Below, piece after piece: positions 48,032 to 56,486 of a stretch of DNA of 64,000 nt (position 1 is the stretch's first letter; each line of letters begins with the position of its first letter). The stretch is from the NCBI GenBank assembly GCA_046330135.1, contig JAXLTI010000003.1, forward strand, positions 1,054,001-1,118,000. The letters are read 5' to 3'. This DNA comes from CAYYFX01 sp046330135. Its GTDB lineage: Bacteria > ARS69. A program made the position numbers and the translations under genes. The notes under the pieces are model-generated. The model worked only from the letters and a program-made list of their open reading frames with translations, had not been told where the DNA came from and did no database searches.

Positions 48032-49687
48032 TTGGCAGAGGTCGACATCAAGAAGAAGGCGACCGAGCTGCTGCAGCGGGGCCGGTACGACGACGCCGTC
48101 GCGGAGTACCGGGCGTTCCTCGACAACTCGCGGAAGAAGAACCCCGCGGTCCTCAACCTCATCGGCGACATCTACGCGAAGCAAGGCGGCTTCGAGAAAG
48201 CCTTCGAGAGCTACCTCGAGGCCGCTCGTCTCTACTCGGAGGAAGGGCTCTTCCACAACGGCATTGCCGTGGGGAAGAAGGTCCTGCGCATGGACCGGGA
48301 GCAGACCGAGGTCTACGGAATGCTCGGCGTCCTGTACGCGCGCCAGGGGCTCGGAGGGGATTGCGTCAAGTTCCTGAAGGAGTTCGCCCGCCGGAAGGAG
48401 GGCGAGGGGGAGTTCCCGGCCGCGCTCGCCGCGTTCGCCGAGGCATGCGACATCCTGAAGGAGTTCCCGGAGGTCCACGTCGAGTACGGCGAGATGCTCG
48501 AGAAGGTGGATCGGTCGGAGGACGCCGCCGCCTCGTATCGCGCCGCGGCCCGCATCTGGGCCGACCGGGGCATCGAGGATCGCGCGACGGAGTGGACCCG
48601 CCGCGCCGCCCAGCTCGCGGGAGCCAGCGCGATCGAGGCGGGCGCGAACATGAAGGACATCATGTCGCTCCGTACGCTGGACGACTCGCCGGCCTCCAAC
48701 GTGGCGCCGGCCGGCCAATCCGATGCGCGCGACCGCTTCTGGGGCCGGACCGACGAGCCGGAAGGCCTCACGCTGGAGACCTCGATCAGCATGCCGGTGC
48801 CGCAGGCCGCCGACGGCAGCAAGCCGTGGGCGCCCTACGACCCCGCCGCGCACCCCGGGCTACCGCCCCCGCCGCCGCTCCCGCCGCGCAGGGGAGCGCC
48901 GCGTCCGGCCGCCAAGCCGAGCCTGCTCTTCGCCGAGCCGGCCGGGATCTCGGCGTCCGTCACCGCGCAGCCGCCTCCGGTGCCGGCGACGCAGCCGCCG
49001 CCCGTGCCCTCGTCGATCGACCTCCATCTCGACCTGCCCGCCGACGCTCCGGCGGCGGAAGCTCCGGCGGTCGACTTCGCGGCCCTTCCGGGCGTGGTCA
49101 TGCCGCCCCACGGAACGCCGCCGCCCGTGCCCGCGGCGGGCGAGGCGCCGCGCTCCAAGGCCGACGACGATCTCGCGGCGTTCTTCGAGGCCACGGCGGC
49201 CTCCGCGCCCGAGCAGGCCGTGGTCATCGGTGACGACTTCGAGCTCGTGCGCGAGGGCGGCGACGTCTCCGAGGTGATCGCGGACTTCCGCGCGGCGACC
49301 CTCGAGATCCTCGACCTCGACGATCACCAGTCGCACTACGACCTCGGCACGACCTACATGGAGATGGAGCTGTTCGACGAGGCCGCGGCGGAGTTCGAGA
49401 TCGCCGCGCGCGGTCCGGAGTTCGCGCTCCCGTCGCAGGAGATGCTCGGCTACTGCTTCCTGCGCAAGGGACAGATCGAGCTCGCGATCCGAGAGCTGGA
49501 GAAGGGGCTCGCGCTCCCGATCGGGGACGATCGCGGGAAGCTGGGTCTCCTCTACAACCTCGGGATCGCCTGCAGCGTGCTCGACCGCGACCAGGAAGCG
49601 ATCACGCACTTCCAGCGCATCCTCGAGGTCGACCCGGACTTCCGCGACACGCAGACGCGGCTGGAGCGGCTCGTCGCGGCGCCCTGA
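48032..49687 (+). CDS. TPR-repeat protein with proline-rich linker
   Basis: 551 residues. The N-terminal ~215 residues contain about five tetratricopeptide repeats (A-V-A-E-Y-R-A-F, A-F-E-S-Y-L-E-A-A, and so on). A Pro/Ala-rich spacer (about 270-380) follows, and the C-terminal ~150 residues have three to four more TPRs. There is no signal peptide or transmembrane helix, so a cytoplasmic scaffold is likely. The TTG at 48032 has GGAGGA five bases upstream and begins the first helix; the frame is open for 92 codons upstream but crosses the toxin-antitoxin promoter. Function unknown. Confidence 0.8.
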   Translation: MAEVDIKKKATELLQRGRYDDAVAEYRAFLDNSRKKNPAVLNLIGDIYAKQGGFEKAFESYLEAARLYSEEGLFHNGIAVGKKVLRMDREQTEVYGMLGVLYARQGLGGDCVKFLKEFARRKEGEGEFPAALAAFAEACDILKEFPEVHVEYGEMLEKVDRSEDAAASYRAAARIWADRGIEDRATEWTRRAAQLAGASAIEAGANMKDIMSLRTLDDSPASNVAPAGQSDARDRFWGRTDEPEGLTLETSISMPVPQAADGSKPWAPYDPAAHPGLPPPPPLPPRRGAPRPAAKPSLLFAEPAGISASVTAQPPPVPATQPPPVPSSIDLHLDLPADAPAAEAPAVDFAALPGVVMPPHGTPPPVPAAGEAPRSKADDDLAAFFEATAASAPEQAVVIGDDFELVREGGDVSEVIADFRAATLEILDLDDHQSHYDLGTTYMEMELFDEAAAEFEIAARGPEFALPSQEMLGYCFLRKGQIELAIRELEKGLALPIGDDRGKLGLLYNLGIACSVLDRDQEAITHFQRILEVDPDFRDTQTRLERLVAAP

Positions 49688-49755
49688 GCGGCCCGCGACT
49701 CGCTGCAGCGCCCTTCGCTCGAGCCCGCGCAGCGCCCTGCGGCCGGTCGAGCGTT

Positions 49756-49784
49756 GACGCCCTTCTGACCCACGGCTAGCCTGA
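49756..49784 (+). promoter_or_regulatory. Candidate promoter for the ECF S component/receptor pair
   Basis: TTGACG (49756-49761) and TAGCCT (49779-49784) are 17 bp apart, 35 bases before the ATG. A good -35 with a moderate -10. No known riboswitch fold was recognised in the short leader. Confidence 0.5.
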
Positions 49785-49819
49785 CGCCGCTTGCCCCGAC
49801 TCGCGCCCACGGCGTCTAG

Positions 49820-50365
49820 ATGTCTCCTCGTTCGGTCGCCACCGTTGCGGTCCTCGCGGCGCTCGTTGCGGCGCTGGGCTTCCTGCTTTCGGGCATCCTC
49901 CACATCCCGAACGTCGAGCTGGTGAGCCTGGCCTCCTTCGCGTCGGGGACGCTGCTCGGGCCGTCGCGGGGCGCCGCGGCCTCGGGGCTCGGCATGGCCA
50001 TCTATTCGGGGTTGAATCCCTACGGCGCCGCGCCGCCGCCGACGTATCTTTCGCAAGTGGCGGGCATGGCGCTGTTCGGCGCGGCCGGGGGGGTGGCCGG
50101 CCCACCCATCGCGTCGCCGAGCTTCGCGAAGTGGCGCGGCGCGCTCGCCGCCGGAGGTCTGGGGCTCGTGCTGACGTTCCTCTATGACGGGCTGACGAAC
50201 CTCGGCACCGCGATCTCCATCGGTGCCGCCCGACATCCGTGGCCCATCCTCGTCGCCGGGTGGGCGTTCGGCGCGTGGCACGTGGCCTCCAACGTCGTCT
50301 TCTTCGCCGGGCTCGCGCCGCCGCTGCTCGCGGCGCTGCGTCGCCGGCGGGCCGCTGCGCTTTGA
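49820..50365 (+). CDS. ECF-transporter S-component-like membrane protein
   Basis: 181 residues with five to six hydrophobic helices. The second segment P-N-V-E-L-V-S-L-A-S-F-A-S-G-T-L-L-G-P-x-R-G resembles the substrate-capture S components of energy-coupling-factor vitamin transporters. The late helices end in A-W-H-V-A-S-N. S components bind vitamins or metals and share an ATPase module encoded elsewhere. No EcfA/EcfT genes are nearby. It is coupled to a TonB-type receptor by a TTGA overlap, which suggests they serve the same nutrient: outer and inner membrane steps. The substrate is unknown. Confidence 0.7.
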   Translation: MSPRSVATVAVLAALVAALGFLLSGILHIPNVELVSLASFASGTLLGPSRGAAASGLGMAIYSGLNPYGAAPPPTYLSQVAGMALFGAAGGVAGPPIASPSFAKWRGALAAGGLGLVLTFLYDGLTNLGTAISIGAARHPWPILVAGWAFGAWHVASNVVFFAGLAPPLLAALRRRRAAAL

Positions 50366-52416
50366 CGCACCGCGGGCGACGCGTCTTCGCGCTCTTCCTC
50401 GTGGTCGCGCTGGCCGCCTTGCCGCTCGCGCGGGCTCTCGCGCTCGGCGCCGACTCGACCACCGCGCCGCCGTCGCCGATTCCGACCCGGCCGGATTCTG
50501 CAAAGGCCTCCGCGACGAAGTCGCCCGCGGACTCCTCCGCGCTCGCGCCGCCCGCGCACGTCGTCGTCCCGTTCGACTCCACGAAGGTGGGGCCGAAGGT
50601 GCAGGGCGCGAAGACCGCCGCAGACTCCTCGGCGGCCGCCGCGCACCCGCGCGCTTCCGCCGGACCGCCGTACGTTCCCGACCCGGCGCTCGAAGCGCTC
50701 TCGCTCTTCCGCCCGGAGCGCACCGCCGACGTGGAGCGGGTGAGCTTCGGCTCGCGCGCGGATCCCGTGGAGCCGCCCGGGCTCGTCAGTCTCGCGACGC
50801 ATCTCCGCCTCTCTCCGGGCGTGCGCACGCGCGAGATGTCGCAAGGGCCCAACGTGGAGACGTTCGATCTCGGCGGGACGGGCTCGGGTCGATCCGCGCT
50901 GCTCTTCCGCGGAACGCCCTTCGGCGTCCCGGGAACGTCGGGCCCCGAGTCCGACGAGATCGTGCTCTCCGAGATCGACGGTTTCTCCGTCGTGCGGGGC
51001 GGCGCGGCCGCGCTCTACGGACCCGACGCGGCCGACGGCGCGGTGATCGCGAGCCCGAGGGCGCCGCTGCCGGACTCGCTTCTCTCGCGGGTCTCGGCCG
51101 AGGAAGGCGTCGACGACTGGCAGCGCGGTGCTTTCCAGACCGAGCGACGCATCGGCTCGGGCGCGGGGTTCTTCCTCTCGGCCGAGTCGCGACGGATCGA
51201 GGGCTTCTTCCCCGGGACGAAGGAAGTCGACCGGCAGGTGGCCGGCACGCTCGTCGGCCGGCTGCCCTTCGGCTTCGAGGGCGAAGCCGGAGTCCGCGTC
51301 TTCCACGGCGACGGACGGCAAGGCGGCTTCGACCCCGGCACGATCCGCCCGGTCTTCACGAAGCGGAACGACCTCCACGCGAAGCTCTTCCACGCGACGC
51401 GCGCCGGCGGCGTGCTGCTGGAAGCGGGCCTCCTGCGCGAGAAGCTCGAGACCGGCATCGGGGGCGCGACGGCCCTGACGCGCGGGTACGTGGATCCCTC
51501 GCTCGTCGTGACCGCGGACTTGCCGAAGGCGGCGGGTCTCCTCTGGACTGCGCGGGTGCAGGGCGAGCGCTATCGGGTGGAGCGCGTGGAGGAGCAGACG
51601 CTCGACCGGTTCTTCCGCGGCGCGGCGGCGCTTCGCGCGACGCTTCGCTCGGGCGAGTCCTTCGTCACCGCCACCGGTCGCGTCGACGCCGAAGAAGAGC
51701 GGCCCGCGCTTCCGCAGGCGCGCCTCGAGGGTGAGCTTCGCCTCGGCCGCCTCGCGCTCTTCTCCGTCGTGTCGCGGGAGCGGCGCCTGCCGGACCGGAG
51801 CGCGTTGCGCGCGGACGACGCGGAGACGCAGCGCACGGGGCAAGCGGGCGCGCGGCTCACGGCGGGGCCCTTCCTCCTGCGCGGTCTCGTCTTCGCGACG
51901 AACGTGGATGACCTGCGGCGCGAGCCCACGTTCGAGGAGATCCGCTCGCGCACGCCGGTCGTCGACCTGCCGCTGGGCGACGCGAGGATTCGCGGCGGCA
52001 CGTTCGGCCTCGACTCGCAGCGCTTCCCGATGCCGGGGGTCCGCTCGCTCGGGGACTTCCTGTTCCGGACGAGCGTGACGTCGATGTCCGCGGAGCTCGC
52101 GAGCGGCGCGCGGCTCCCCGGCCGCCCGCGCCTCTCTTGGACCGGCGAAGGCTTCCTCGAGCGGCACTTCTTCCAGGGCGAGCTTCTCGCGCGCCTGCGC
52201 GGCCGCCTCACCTACGAGCACGATCGCGTGGACGACCAGGGCGCCCCGGTCATCGACGCGTGGGTGACGGACGTGCAGGCCGAAGGCGAGGTCGGCGACG
52301 CGGTCTTCTTCTATCGCTTCCTCGATCTCCTCGACCGCGCCGACGAGATCGAGCCCGGCATTCGCCTTCCGGGCTTCTCGCGCATGTGGGGGATCACGTG
52401 GCGCTTCGTCGGGTAG
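50362..52416 (+). CDS. TonB-dependent receptor-like outer-membrane protein
   Basis: 684 residues. A signal peptide (about 4-28, A-L-F-L-V-V-A-L-A-A-L) is followed by a long Pro/Ser/Ala linker and a plug domain (about 135-230) with L-S-P-G-V, F-R-G-T-P-F-G-V-P-G-T-S-G-P and V-V-R-G-G-A-A-A-L-Y-G-P-D-A-A-D-G-A-V. A beta-barrel-like C-terminal region of alternating residues ends W-R-F-V-G. The plug motifs are those of TonB-dependent receptors, though no clear TonB box is visible. It is smaller than most (684 vs ~700-900). The TTG at 50362 overlaps the S-component stop (TTGA). Presumed outer-membrane uptake of the same substrate. Confidence 0.78.
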   Translation: MTHRGRRVFALFLVVALAALPLARALALGADSTTAPPSPIPTRPDSAKASATKSPADSSALAPPAHVVVPFDSTKVGPKVQGAKTAADSSAAAAHPRASAGPPYVPDPALEALSLFRPERTADVERVSFGSRADPVEPPGLVSLATHLRLSPGVRTREMSQGPNVETFDLGGTGSGRSALLFRGTPFGVPGTSGPESDEIVLSEIDGFSVVRGGAAALYGPDAADGAVIASPRAPLPDSLLSRVSAEEGVDDWQRGAFQTERRIGSGAGFFLSAESRRIEGFFPGTKEVDRQVAGTLVGRLPFGFEGEAGVRVFHGDGRQGGFDPGTIRPVFTKRNDLHAKLFHATRAGGVLLEAGLLREKLETGIGGATALTRGYVDPSLVVTADLPKAAGLLWTARVQGERYRVERVEEQTLDRFFRGAAALRATLRSGESFVTATGRVDAEEERPALPQARLEGELRLGRLALFSVVSRERRLPDRSALRADDAETQRTGQAGARLTAGPFLLRGLVFATNVDDLRREPTFEEIRSRTPVVDLPLGDARIRGGTFGLDSQRFPMPGVRSLGDFLFRTSVTSMSAELASGARLPGRPRLSWTGEGFLERHFFQGELLARLRGRLTYEHDRVDDQGAPVIDAWVTDVQAEGEVGDAVFFYRFLDLLDRADEIEPGIRLPGFSRMWGITWRFVG

Positions 52417-52424
52417 CCCCGGCG

Positions 52425-52453
52425 TTGACACTCCCGTGACCCGTCGATAGTGT
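52425..52453 (+). promoter_or_regulatory. Promoter upstream of the CvpA-like gene
   Basis: A consensus TTGACA (52425-52430) with a 17-bp spacer to TAGTGT (52448-52453), about 20 bases before the gene start. It immediately follows the receptor stop, so the CvpA-like gene and manB-manC probably start a separate transcript. Confidence 0.6.
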
Positions 52454-52475
52454 GCGCGCGTCCGGAGGGATGCGC

Positions 52476-53018
52476 GTGAACTGGGTGGACTGGATCGTGC
52501 TGGGGATCGTCGGCGTGTCCATCCTCACGGGGCTCATGAAGGGCGCGGTCCGCACCGTGTTCTCCCTCGCGGGCCTCGCGGTCGGTCTCTTCGTGGCTTC
52601 GCGGGAATCGGGCGCGCTCGGCATCGTGCTCTCCCGCGTGGTCAGCCCGCGCTACGCCGCCGTCCTCGCGTTCCTCCTCATCTTCCTGGGCATCGGCCTC
52701 GTGTTCGCGCTGGCCGGCTGGCTCCTCCGGAAGGCCATCGAGAAGCTCTTGCTCACGTGGCTGGACCGGGTCGCGGGGGGCGCCCTGGGTCTCTTGCGCG
52801 GCGCGGTCATCGTGGGCGTGCTCGCGCTCGCCGTCGAGGGCTTCGGCGGGCTGAGAGCGGCCCGCAACGCGCGCACGTACCCGTACGCGCTGCGCGCCGG
52901 CTTCGTGCTGCTGGCCGTCATCCCGGACTCGGCGAAGCAGCGGCTCCACTGGGACACCCTGGAGCGACGCATCCCCGAGGAGCTCCGGGTGTTGCGCGGC
53001 GCTCGCGACGTCATCTGA
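52476..53018 (+). CDS. CvpA family membrane protein
   Basis: 180 residues with four N-terminal helices: D-W-I-V-L-G-I-V-G-V-S-I-L-T-G, then G-A-V-R-T-V-F-S-L-A-G-L-A-V-G-L, and so on. This is the CvpA (colicin V production) pattern, with N-W-V-D at the start and L-D-R-V-A-G-G-x-L-G-L-L-R-G-A in the last helix. The molecular function of the family is not settled. The start GTG at 52476 is six bases after GGAGGG; the ATG at 52470 directly abuts that site and is less likely. Confidence 0.85.
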   Translation: MNWVDWIVLGIVGVSILTGLMKGAVRTVFSLAGLAVGLFVASRESGALGIVLSRVVSPRYAAVLAFLLIFLGIGLVFALAGWLLRKAIEKLLLTWLDRVAGGALGLLRGAVIVGVLALAVEGFGGLRAARNARTYPYALRAGFVLLAVIPDSAKQRLHWDTLERRIPEELRVLRGARDVI

Positions 53019-53063
53019 GCTACCCCTGAGCCACGCGGCGTCCGCGCCGCCGGAGAGCCACGC

Positions 53064-54431
53064 ATGAAGCGCATCGCCCCCGAGATCTTCCGCGAGTACG
53101 ACATCCGCGGCGTCGTGGACCCGGAGCTGGACCCCGAGACCTGCGTGCTCCTGGGGCGGGGCCTCGGCACCCTGCTCAAGCGCCAAGGCGCGTGCACCGT
53201 GGCCATCGGCCGCGACGTGCGCCTCTCGTCGGATCGCATCCGGAACGACCTCGCCTCGGGTCTCACGTCCACCGGCGTGGACGTGCTCGACGTGGGCGTC
53301 GTGCCCACGCCCGCCCTCTACTACGCGCTCTACACGCAGGACGTGGGCGGCGGCGTGATGATCACGGGCTCGCACAATCCGCCCGAGTACAACGGCTTCA
53401 AGACCTCCGTGGGCCAGGCGTCCATCTACGGCGAGCAGATCCAGGCGGTGCGCCGCCTGATCGACGCGGCAGACTTCGAGAAGGGCGCGGGCAAGGTCGT
53501 GGAGAAGCGCATCCTGCCGGAGTACCTCGGCCGGCTCACGGAGGGCGTGATGCCCGAGCGCGGGCTCACGGTGGTCGTGGACGCGGGCAACGGCGTGGCC
53601 GGGCCGCATGCGCCGAACGTGCTCGAGACGCTCGGCTGCACGGTGCACAAGCTCTACTGCGAGCCGGACGGGCGCTTTCCGAACCATCACCCGGATCCCA
53701 CCGTCGAGAAGAACCTGAAGGATCTCGTCGCGAAGGTGAAGGAGACGCGCGCGGATCTCGGCATCGCCTTCGACGGGGACGCCGATCGCATCGGCGTGGT
53801 GGACGAGAAGGGCGGGATCGTCTGGGGAGATCGCCTCCTCGCGCTCTACGCGCGGCAAGTGCTGCGGGACGGCCCCACGTCGATCGTCTTCGAGGTGAAG
53901 TGCTCGAAGGGGCTCATCGAGGACATCCTCGCGCACGGCGGGACGCCGGTGATGTGGCGCACCGGGCACTCGCTGATCAAGCAGAAGATGAAGGAGACGG
54001 GCGCTCTCCTGGCCGGCGAGATGTCCGGTCACATGTTCTTCAAGCACCGCTACTTCGGCTTCGACGACGCGCTCTACGCCGCGTGCCGGCTCGTGGAGAT
54101 CGTGGCGAACGAGGACGCGCCGCTCTCGGACATCATGGCCACCGTTCCGAAGTACCCCTCCACGCCGGAGCTTCGCGTGGAGTGCCCGGAGGCGCACAAG
54201 TTCGCGGTCGTGAAGGAGGTCACGGAGCACTTCCGGAAGAAGCATCCCGTCATCGACGTGGACGGCGTGCGCGTGGACTTCGGGGACGGCTGGGGTCTCG
54301 TGCGCGCGTCGAACACCACGCCGCTGCTGGTGCTCCGCTTCGAGGCGGACACGGAGGCGCGCCTTGTGGAGATTCGCCGGACCGTGGAGTCCAAGGTCGA
54401 CGAGGTGATGAAGTCGGTGGTGGGAGCGTGA
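53064..54431 (+). CDS. manB: Phosphomannomutase/phosphoglucomutase
   Basis: 455 residues, alpha-D-phosphohexomutase with four domains. It has F-R-E-Y-D-I-R-G at the start, phosphoserine Ser103 in T-G-S-H-N-P, metal loop D-G-D-A-D-R and sugar-binding G-E-M-S-G-H, plus the C-terminal R-A-S-N-T-T-P phosphate loop. The length and F-R-x-Y-D-I-R-G fit bacterial PMM/PGM. It makes mannose-1-phosphate (and possibly glucose-1-phosphate). A GTGA overlap with manC shows the pair's purpose, GDP-mannose. Confidence 0.94.
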   Translation: MKRIAPEIFREYDIRGVVDPELDPETCVLLGRGLGTLLKRQGACTVAIGRDVRLSSDRIRNDLASGLTSTGVDVLDVGVVPTPALYYALYTQDVGGGVMITGSHNPPEYNGFKTSVGQASIYGEQIQAVRRLIDAADFEKGAGKVVEKRILPEYLGRLTEGVMPERGLTVVVDAGNGVAGPHAPNVLETLGCTVHKLYCEPDGRFPNHHPDPTVEKNLKDLVAKVKETRADLGIAFDGDADRIGVVDEKGGIVWGDRLLALYARQVLRDGPTSIVFEVKCSKGLIEDILAHGGTPVMWRTGHSLIKQKMKETGALLAGEMSGHMFFKHRYFGFDDALYAACRLVEIVANEDAPLSDIMATVPKYPSTPELRVECPEAHKFAVVKEVTEHFRKKHPVIDVDGVRVDFGDGWGLVRASNTTPLLVLRFEADTEARLVEIRRTVESKVDEVMKSVVGA

Positions 54432-55492
54432 GCATCCACGCGGTTCTCCTCGCGGGGGGACGCGGCACGCGCTTCTGGCCCGCGAGCCGCGAGGTCCTTC
54501 CGAAGCAGTTCCTGGAGGTCGGCGCATCCGAGTCCCTGCTCGCCCGCACGGGGCGGCGGCTGGCGAAGGTCGCGTCGCCTTTGGACGCGTGGATCGTCAC
54601 GAACGCCGCGCACGTGGAGCTGGCCGCGCGGCAGCTCCCGCTGTATCCGCGCGCTCGGGTCGTGGGGGAGCCGGCGGGCCGGAACACCGCGCCCTGCATC
54701 GCGCTCGCGGCGGCGCTCGTGGAGCGGGAGGAGCCGGACGGCGTGCTGCTCGTCGCGCCGGCGGACCACTGGATCGGGGACGAGAATTCGTTCGCGGAGG
54801 TGATGACCGCGGGCGCCGAGGTGGCGCGCACGTCGCGGATGCTGGTCACGTTCGGCGTCGTCCCCACGTCGCCGGCCACGGGCTACGGCTACATCGAGGC
54901 GGGCGAAGAGCTGGCCGGGCACGAGCGCGTCGCGCGGCGGGTCGTGCGCTTCACGGAGAAGCCGAATCGCGCCACGGCGGAGCAGTTCCTGACGTCGGGG
55001 CGGCACACGTGGAACAGCGGCATCTTCGCGTGGCGCGCGGATGTCTTCCTCGAAGAGCTGGGGCGCCTCGAGCCCGGCATGGTGGAGAGCGTGCGCCGCA
55101 TCGCCGCCGCCCCGAATCTCGACGAGGCGCTGCGCGCGAGCTACGGATGGCTGCGCTCGATCTCGGTGGACTACGCGGTCCTCGAGCGCTCTGCGCGCGT
55201 GGCCGTGGTGGCGGCGAAGTTCCCGTGGTCCGACGTGGGCTCCTGGGACGCGCTCGCGGAGCTGACGCCGCCGGACGGCGCGGGGAACTCCTTCTCCGGG
55301 GACATCCTCGCCGCGGGAGCGCAGGGCTGCTTCGCGCGATCCGACCGGACCCTGACCGCGCTCGTCGGCGTGCGCGATCTCATCGTGGTCTCCACGAAGG
55401 ACGCGGTGCTCGTCTGCGCGAAGGGTCACGCCCAGGAAGTGAAGAAGATCGTCGAGGAGCTCGAAGCGCAGGGACGCCGGGAGCTGTTATAG
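54428..55492 (+). CDS. manC: Mannose-1-phosphate guanylyltransferase
   Basis: 354 residues. It has the type II signature L-A-G-G-R-G-T-R-F-W-P-A-S-R with L-P-K-Q-F, G-E-P-A-G-R-N-T-A-P, V-A-P-A-D-H, F-x-E-K-P and W-N-S-G-I-F-A-W. The N-terminal guanylyltransferase part is complete; the additional phosphomannose isomerase domain of the bifunctional enzymes is missing. It makes GDP-mannose from mannose-1-phosphate and GTP. The start is GTG at 54428 overlapping manB. Confidence 0.94.
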   Translation: MSIHAVLLAGGRGTRFWPASREVLPKQFLEVGASESLLARTGRRLAKVASPLDAWIVTNAAHVELAARQLPLYPRARVVGEPAGRNTAPCIALAAALVEREEPDGVLLVAPADHWIGDENSFAEVMTAGAEVARTSRMLVTFGVVPTSPATGYGYIEAGEELAGHERVARRVVRFTEKPNRATAEQFLTSGRHTWNSGIFAWRADVFLEELGRLEPGMVESVRRIAAAPNLDEALRASYGWLRSISVDYAVLERSARVAVVAAKFPWSDVGSWDALAELTPPDGAGNSFSGDILAAGAQGCFARSDRTLTALVGVRDLIVVSTKDAVLVCAKGHAQEVKKIVEELEAQGRRELL

Positions 55493-55513
55493 CGTTGCGC
55501 GGGGAGGATCCCC

Positions 55514-55628
55514 GGGTGGCGAGTCGGAGCGCTTCCCCGGGGCCTGTGCGCGCGTATGCGGGCGACCCTTCGGGTCGCGATCGCATGCGTGCTCCAATGC
55601 CCCGGGGAAGCGCTCCGACTCGCCACCC
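55514..55628. repeat. Large inverted repeat (30-bp arms) downstream of manC
   Basis: Perfect 30-bp arms (55514-55543 and 55599-55628, beginning gggtggcgagtcggagcg) enclose a 55-base loop. The loop itself contains an inner stem gcgaccc-ttc-gggtcgc (about 55562-55578). It starts 22 bases after manC. The extended nested hairpin could end transcription or be a mobile palindromic repeat; no other copy is seen in the window. No T-run follows it. Confidence 0.9.
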
Positions 55629-56020
55629 TGGACCTCGCCTCGCGACGCTGCGAAGCGGCCGGGGCGCCCCTCCCCGATGGCGCTCCTCGACGAGGGTGGG
55701 GAGGGCGGAAGGGGCCGGCTCCCGCGGATCTCCCTCCTCGATGAGCTCGGGACGGTCGTTCGCCTGATCGCCGGCCCGTCCGCACCTCCCTCGCCCTCCC
55801 CGGCCAGACTTCCGCACCCTCCCCGCACGTTCACTCCCCGCACACTCCCCGGTTCTGAGACCCGCGGCTCCGCCCGTGTTCTGCGGAAGCCGTGCGGTCT
55901 TTGGTCGATTGTTGCAAGTCGTTGAGCAGACTCGAAATCCCCGTGATCGGGGGGTCAAGGAGAGGGAATGCGGCGACGATACCGCGAGGGACGTGGACTC
56001 GTGCGACGCGGGTGGATCCC
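55629..56020. other. Intergenic region upstream of the ComEA-like ORF
   Basis: 392 bases. The first part is G+C-rich with repeated ctccccg/ctcccc runs (about 55795-55850). The second half (about 55880-55930) is richer in A+T and includes a short stem ccccg-tgat-cgggg (about 55938-55951). I see no gene, tRNA or recognised riboswitch. The A+T-richer stretch is the probable promoter region of the pilus operon. Confidence 0.4.
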
Positions 56021-56461
56021 GTGACGCGCGAGGAGCGGAACGTCCTGCTCTTCGTCGCGCTCGGCGTGGTCGTCGGCTCCTGGCCGGCGTTCCGATTCGA
56101 GCGCGGGGAGGACGGTCGGTCCGGGGCTGCCGACTCGGCGGGCCCCGGCGGTTCGACGGCAGCGTCGCCCGGAGCGGACACGATCGCCGCGCCGGGCCGC
56201 GTCTCGCCGGCTCTCGAGAAGGCGCGCGCGAGCGCGGAGACGGCCGATCTGTTTCCGATCGACCTGAACCGCGCCAGCATCGAGCTGATCGAGGAGCTGC
56301 CGGGGATCGGGGCGGCGAGGGCGCGGGCGATCGTCGAGCTGCGCGAGCGGAAGGGCTCCTTCCGTCGCGTCGACGAGCTGGGCGACGTGCGCGGCATCGG
56401 CCCGAAGACGGTCGAGCGGCTCCGCAGCCTCGTGATCGTGGGGCCGGCGGGCGGTGGTCGG
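56021..56461 (+). CDS. ComEA-like helix-hairpin-helix protein, 3' end unresolved
   Basis: About 147 residues. A membrane helix (about 9-24, V-L-L-F-V-A-L-G-V-V-V-G-S) follows the GTG start at 56021. Then comes a ~55-residue Ala/Gly-rich linker, then the ComEA-type repeat D-L-N-R-A-S-I-E-L-I-E-E-L-P-G-I-G-A-A-R-A with K-G-S-F-R-R-V-D-E-L and G-I-G-P-K-T-V-E-R-L. ComEA binds DNA during uptake, which fits its place before the pilus genes. The conserved part ends about 56435, but the frame has no stop there: it runs on out of frame inside pilB to 58105. A TGA at 56433 is one frame over, so a single-base loss near the end would explain it. Start uncertain. Confidence 0.6.
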
Positions 56462-56486
56462 GAGTGGGAACGGGAGAGGATCCACC

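Noticed and set aside
55895..55925. Sigma-54-like GG...GC element before the ComEA-like ORF
   Set aside because: GG and GC are separated by nine bases, not the required ten, and the flanks do not match.
55930..55975. tRNA-like string (ctcgaaatcccc) upstream of the pilus genes
   Set aside because: Only a single 5-bp stem can be drawn; there is no acceptor stem, anticodon arm or T-arm consensus.
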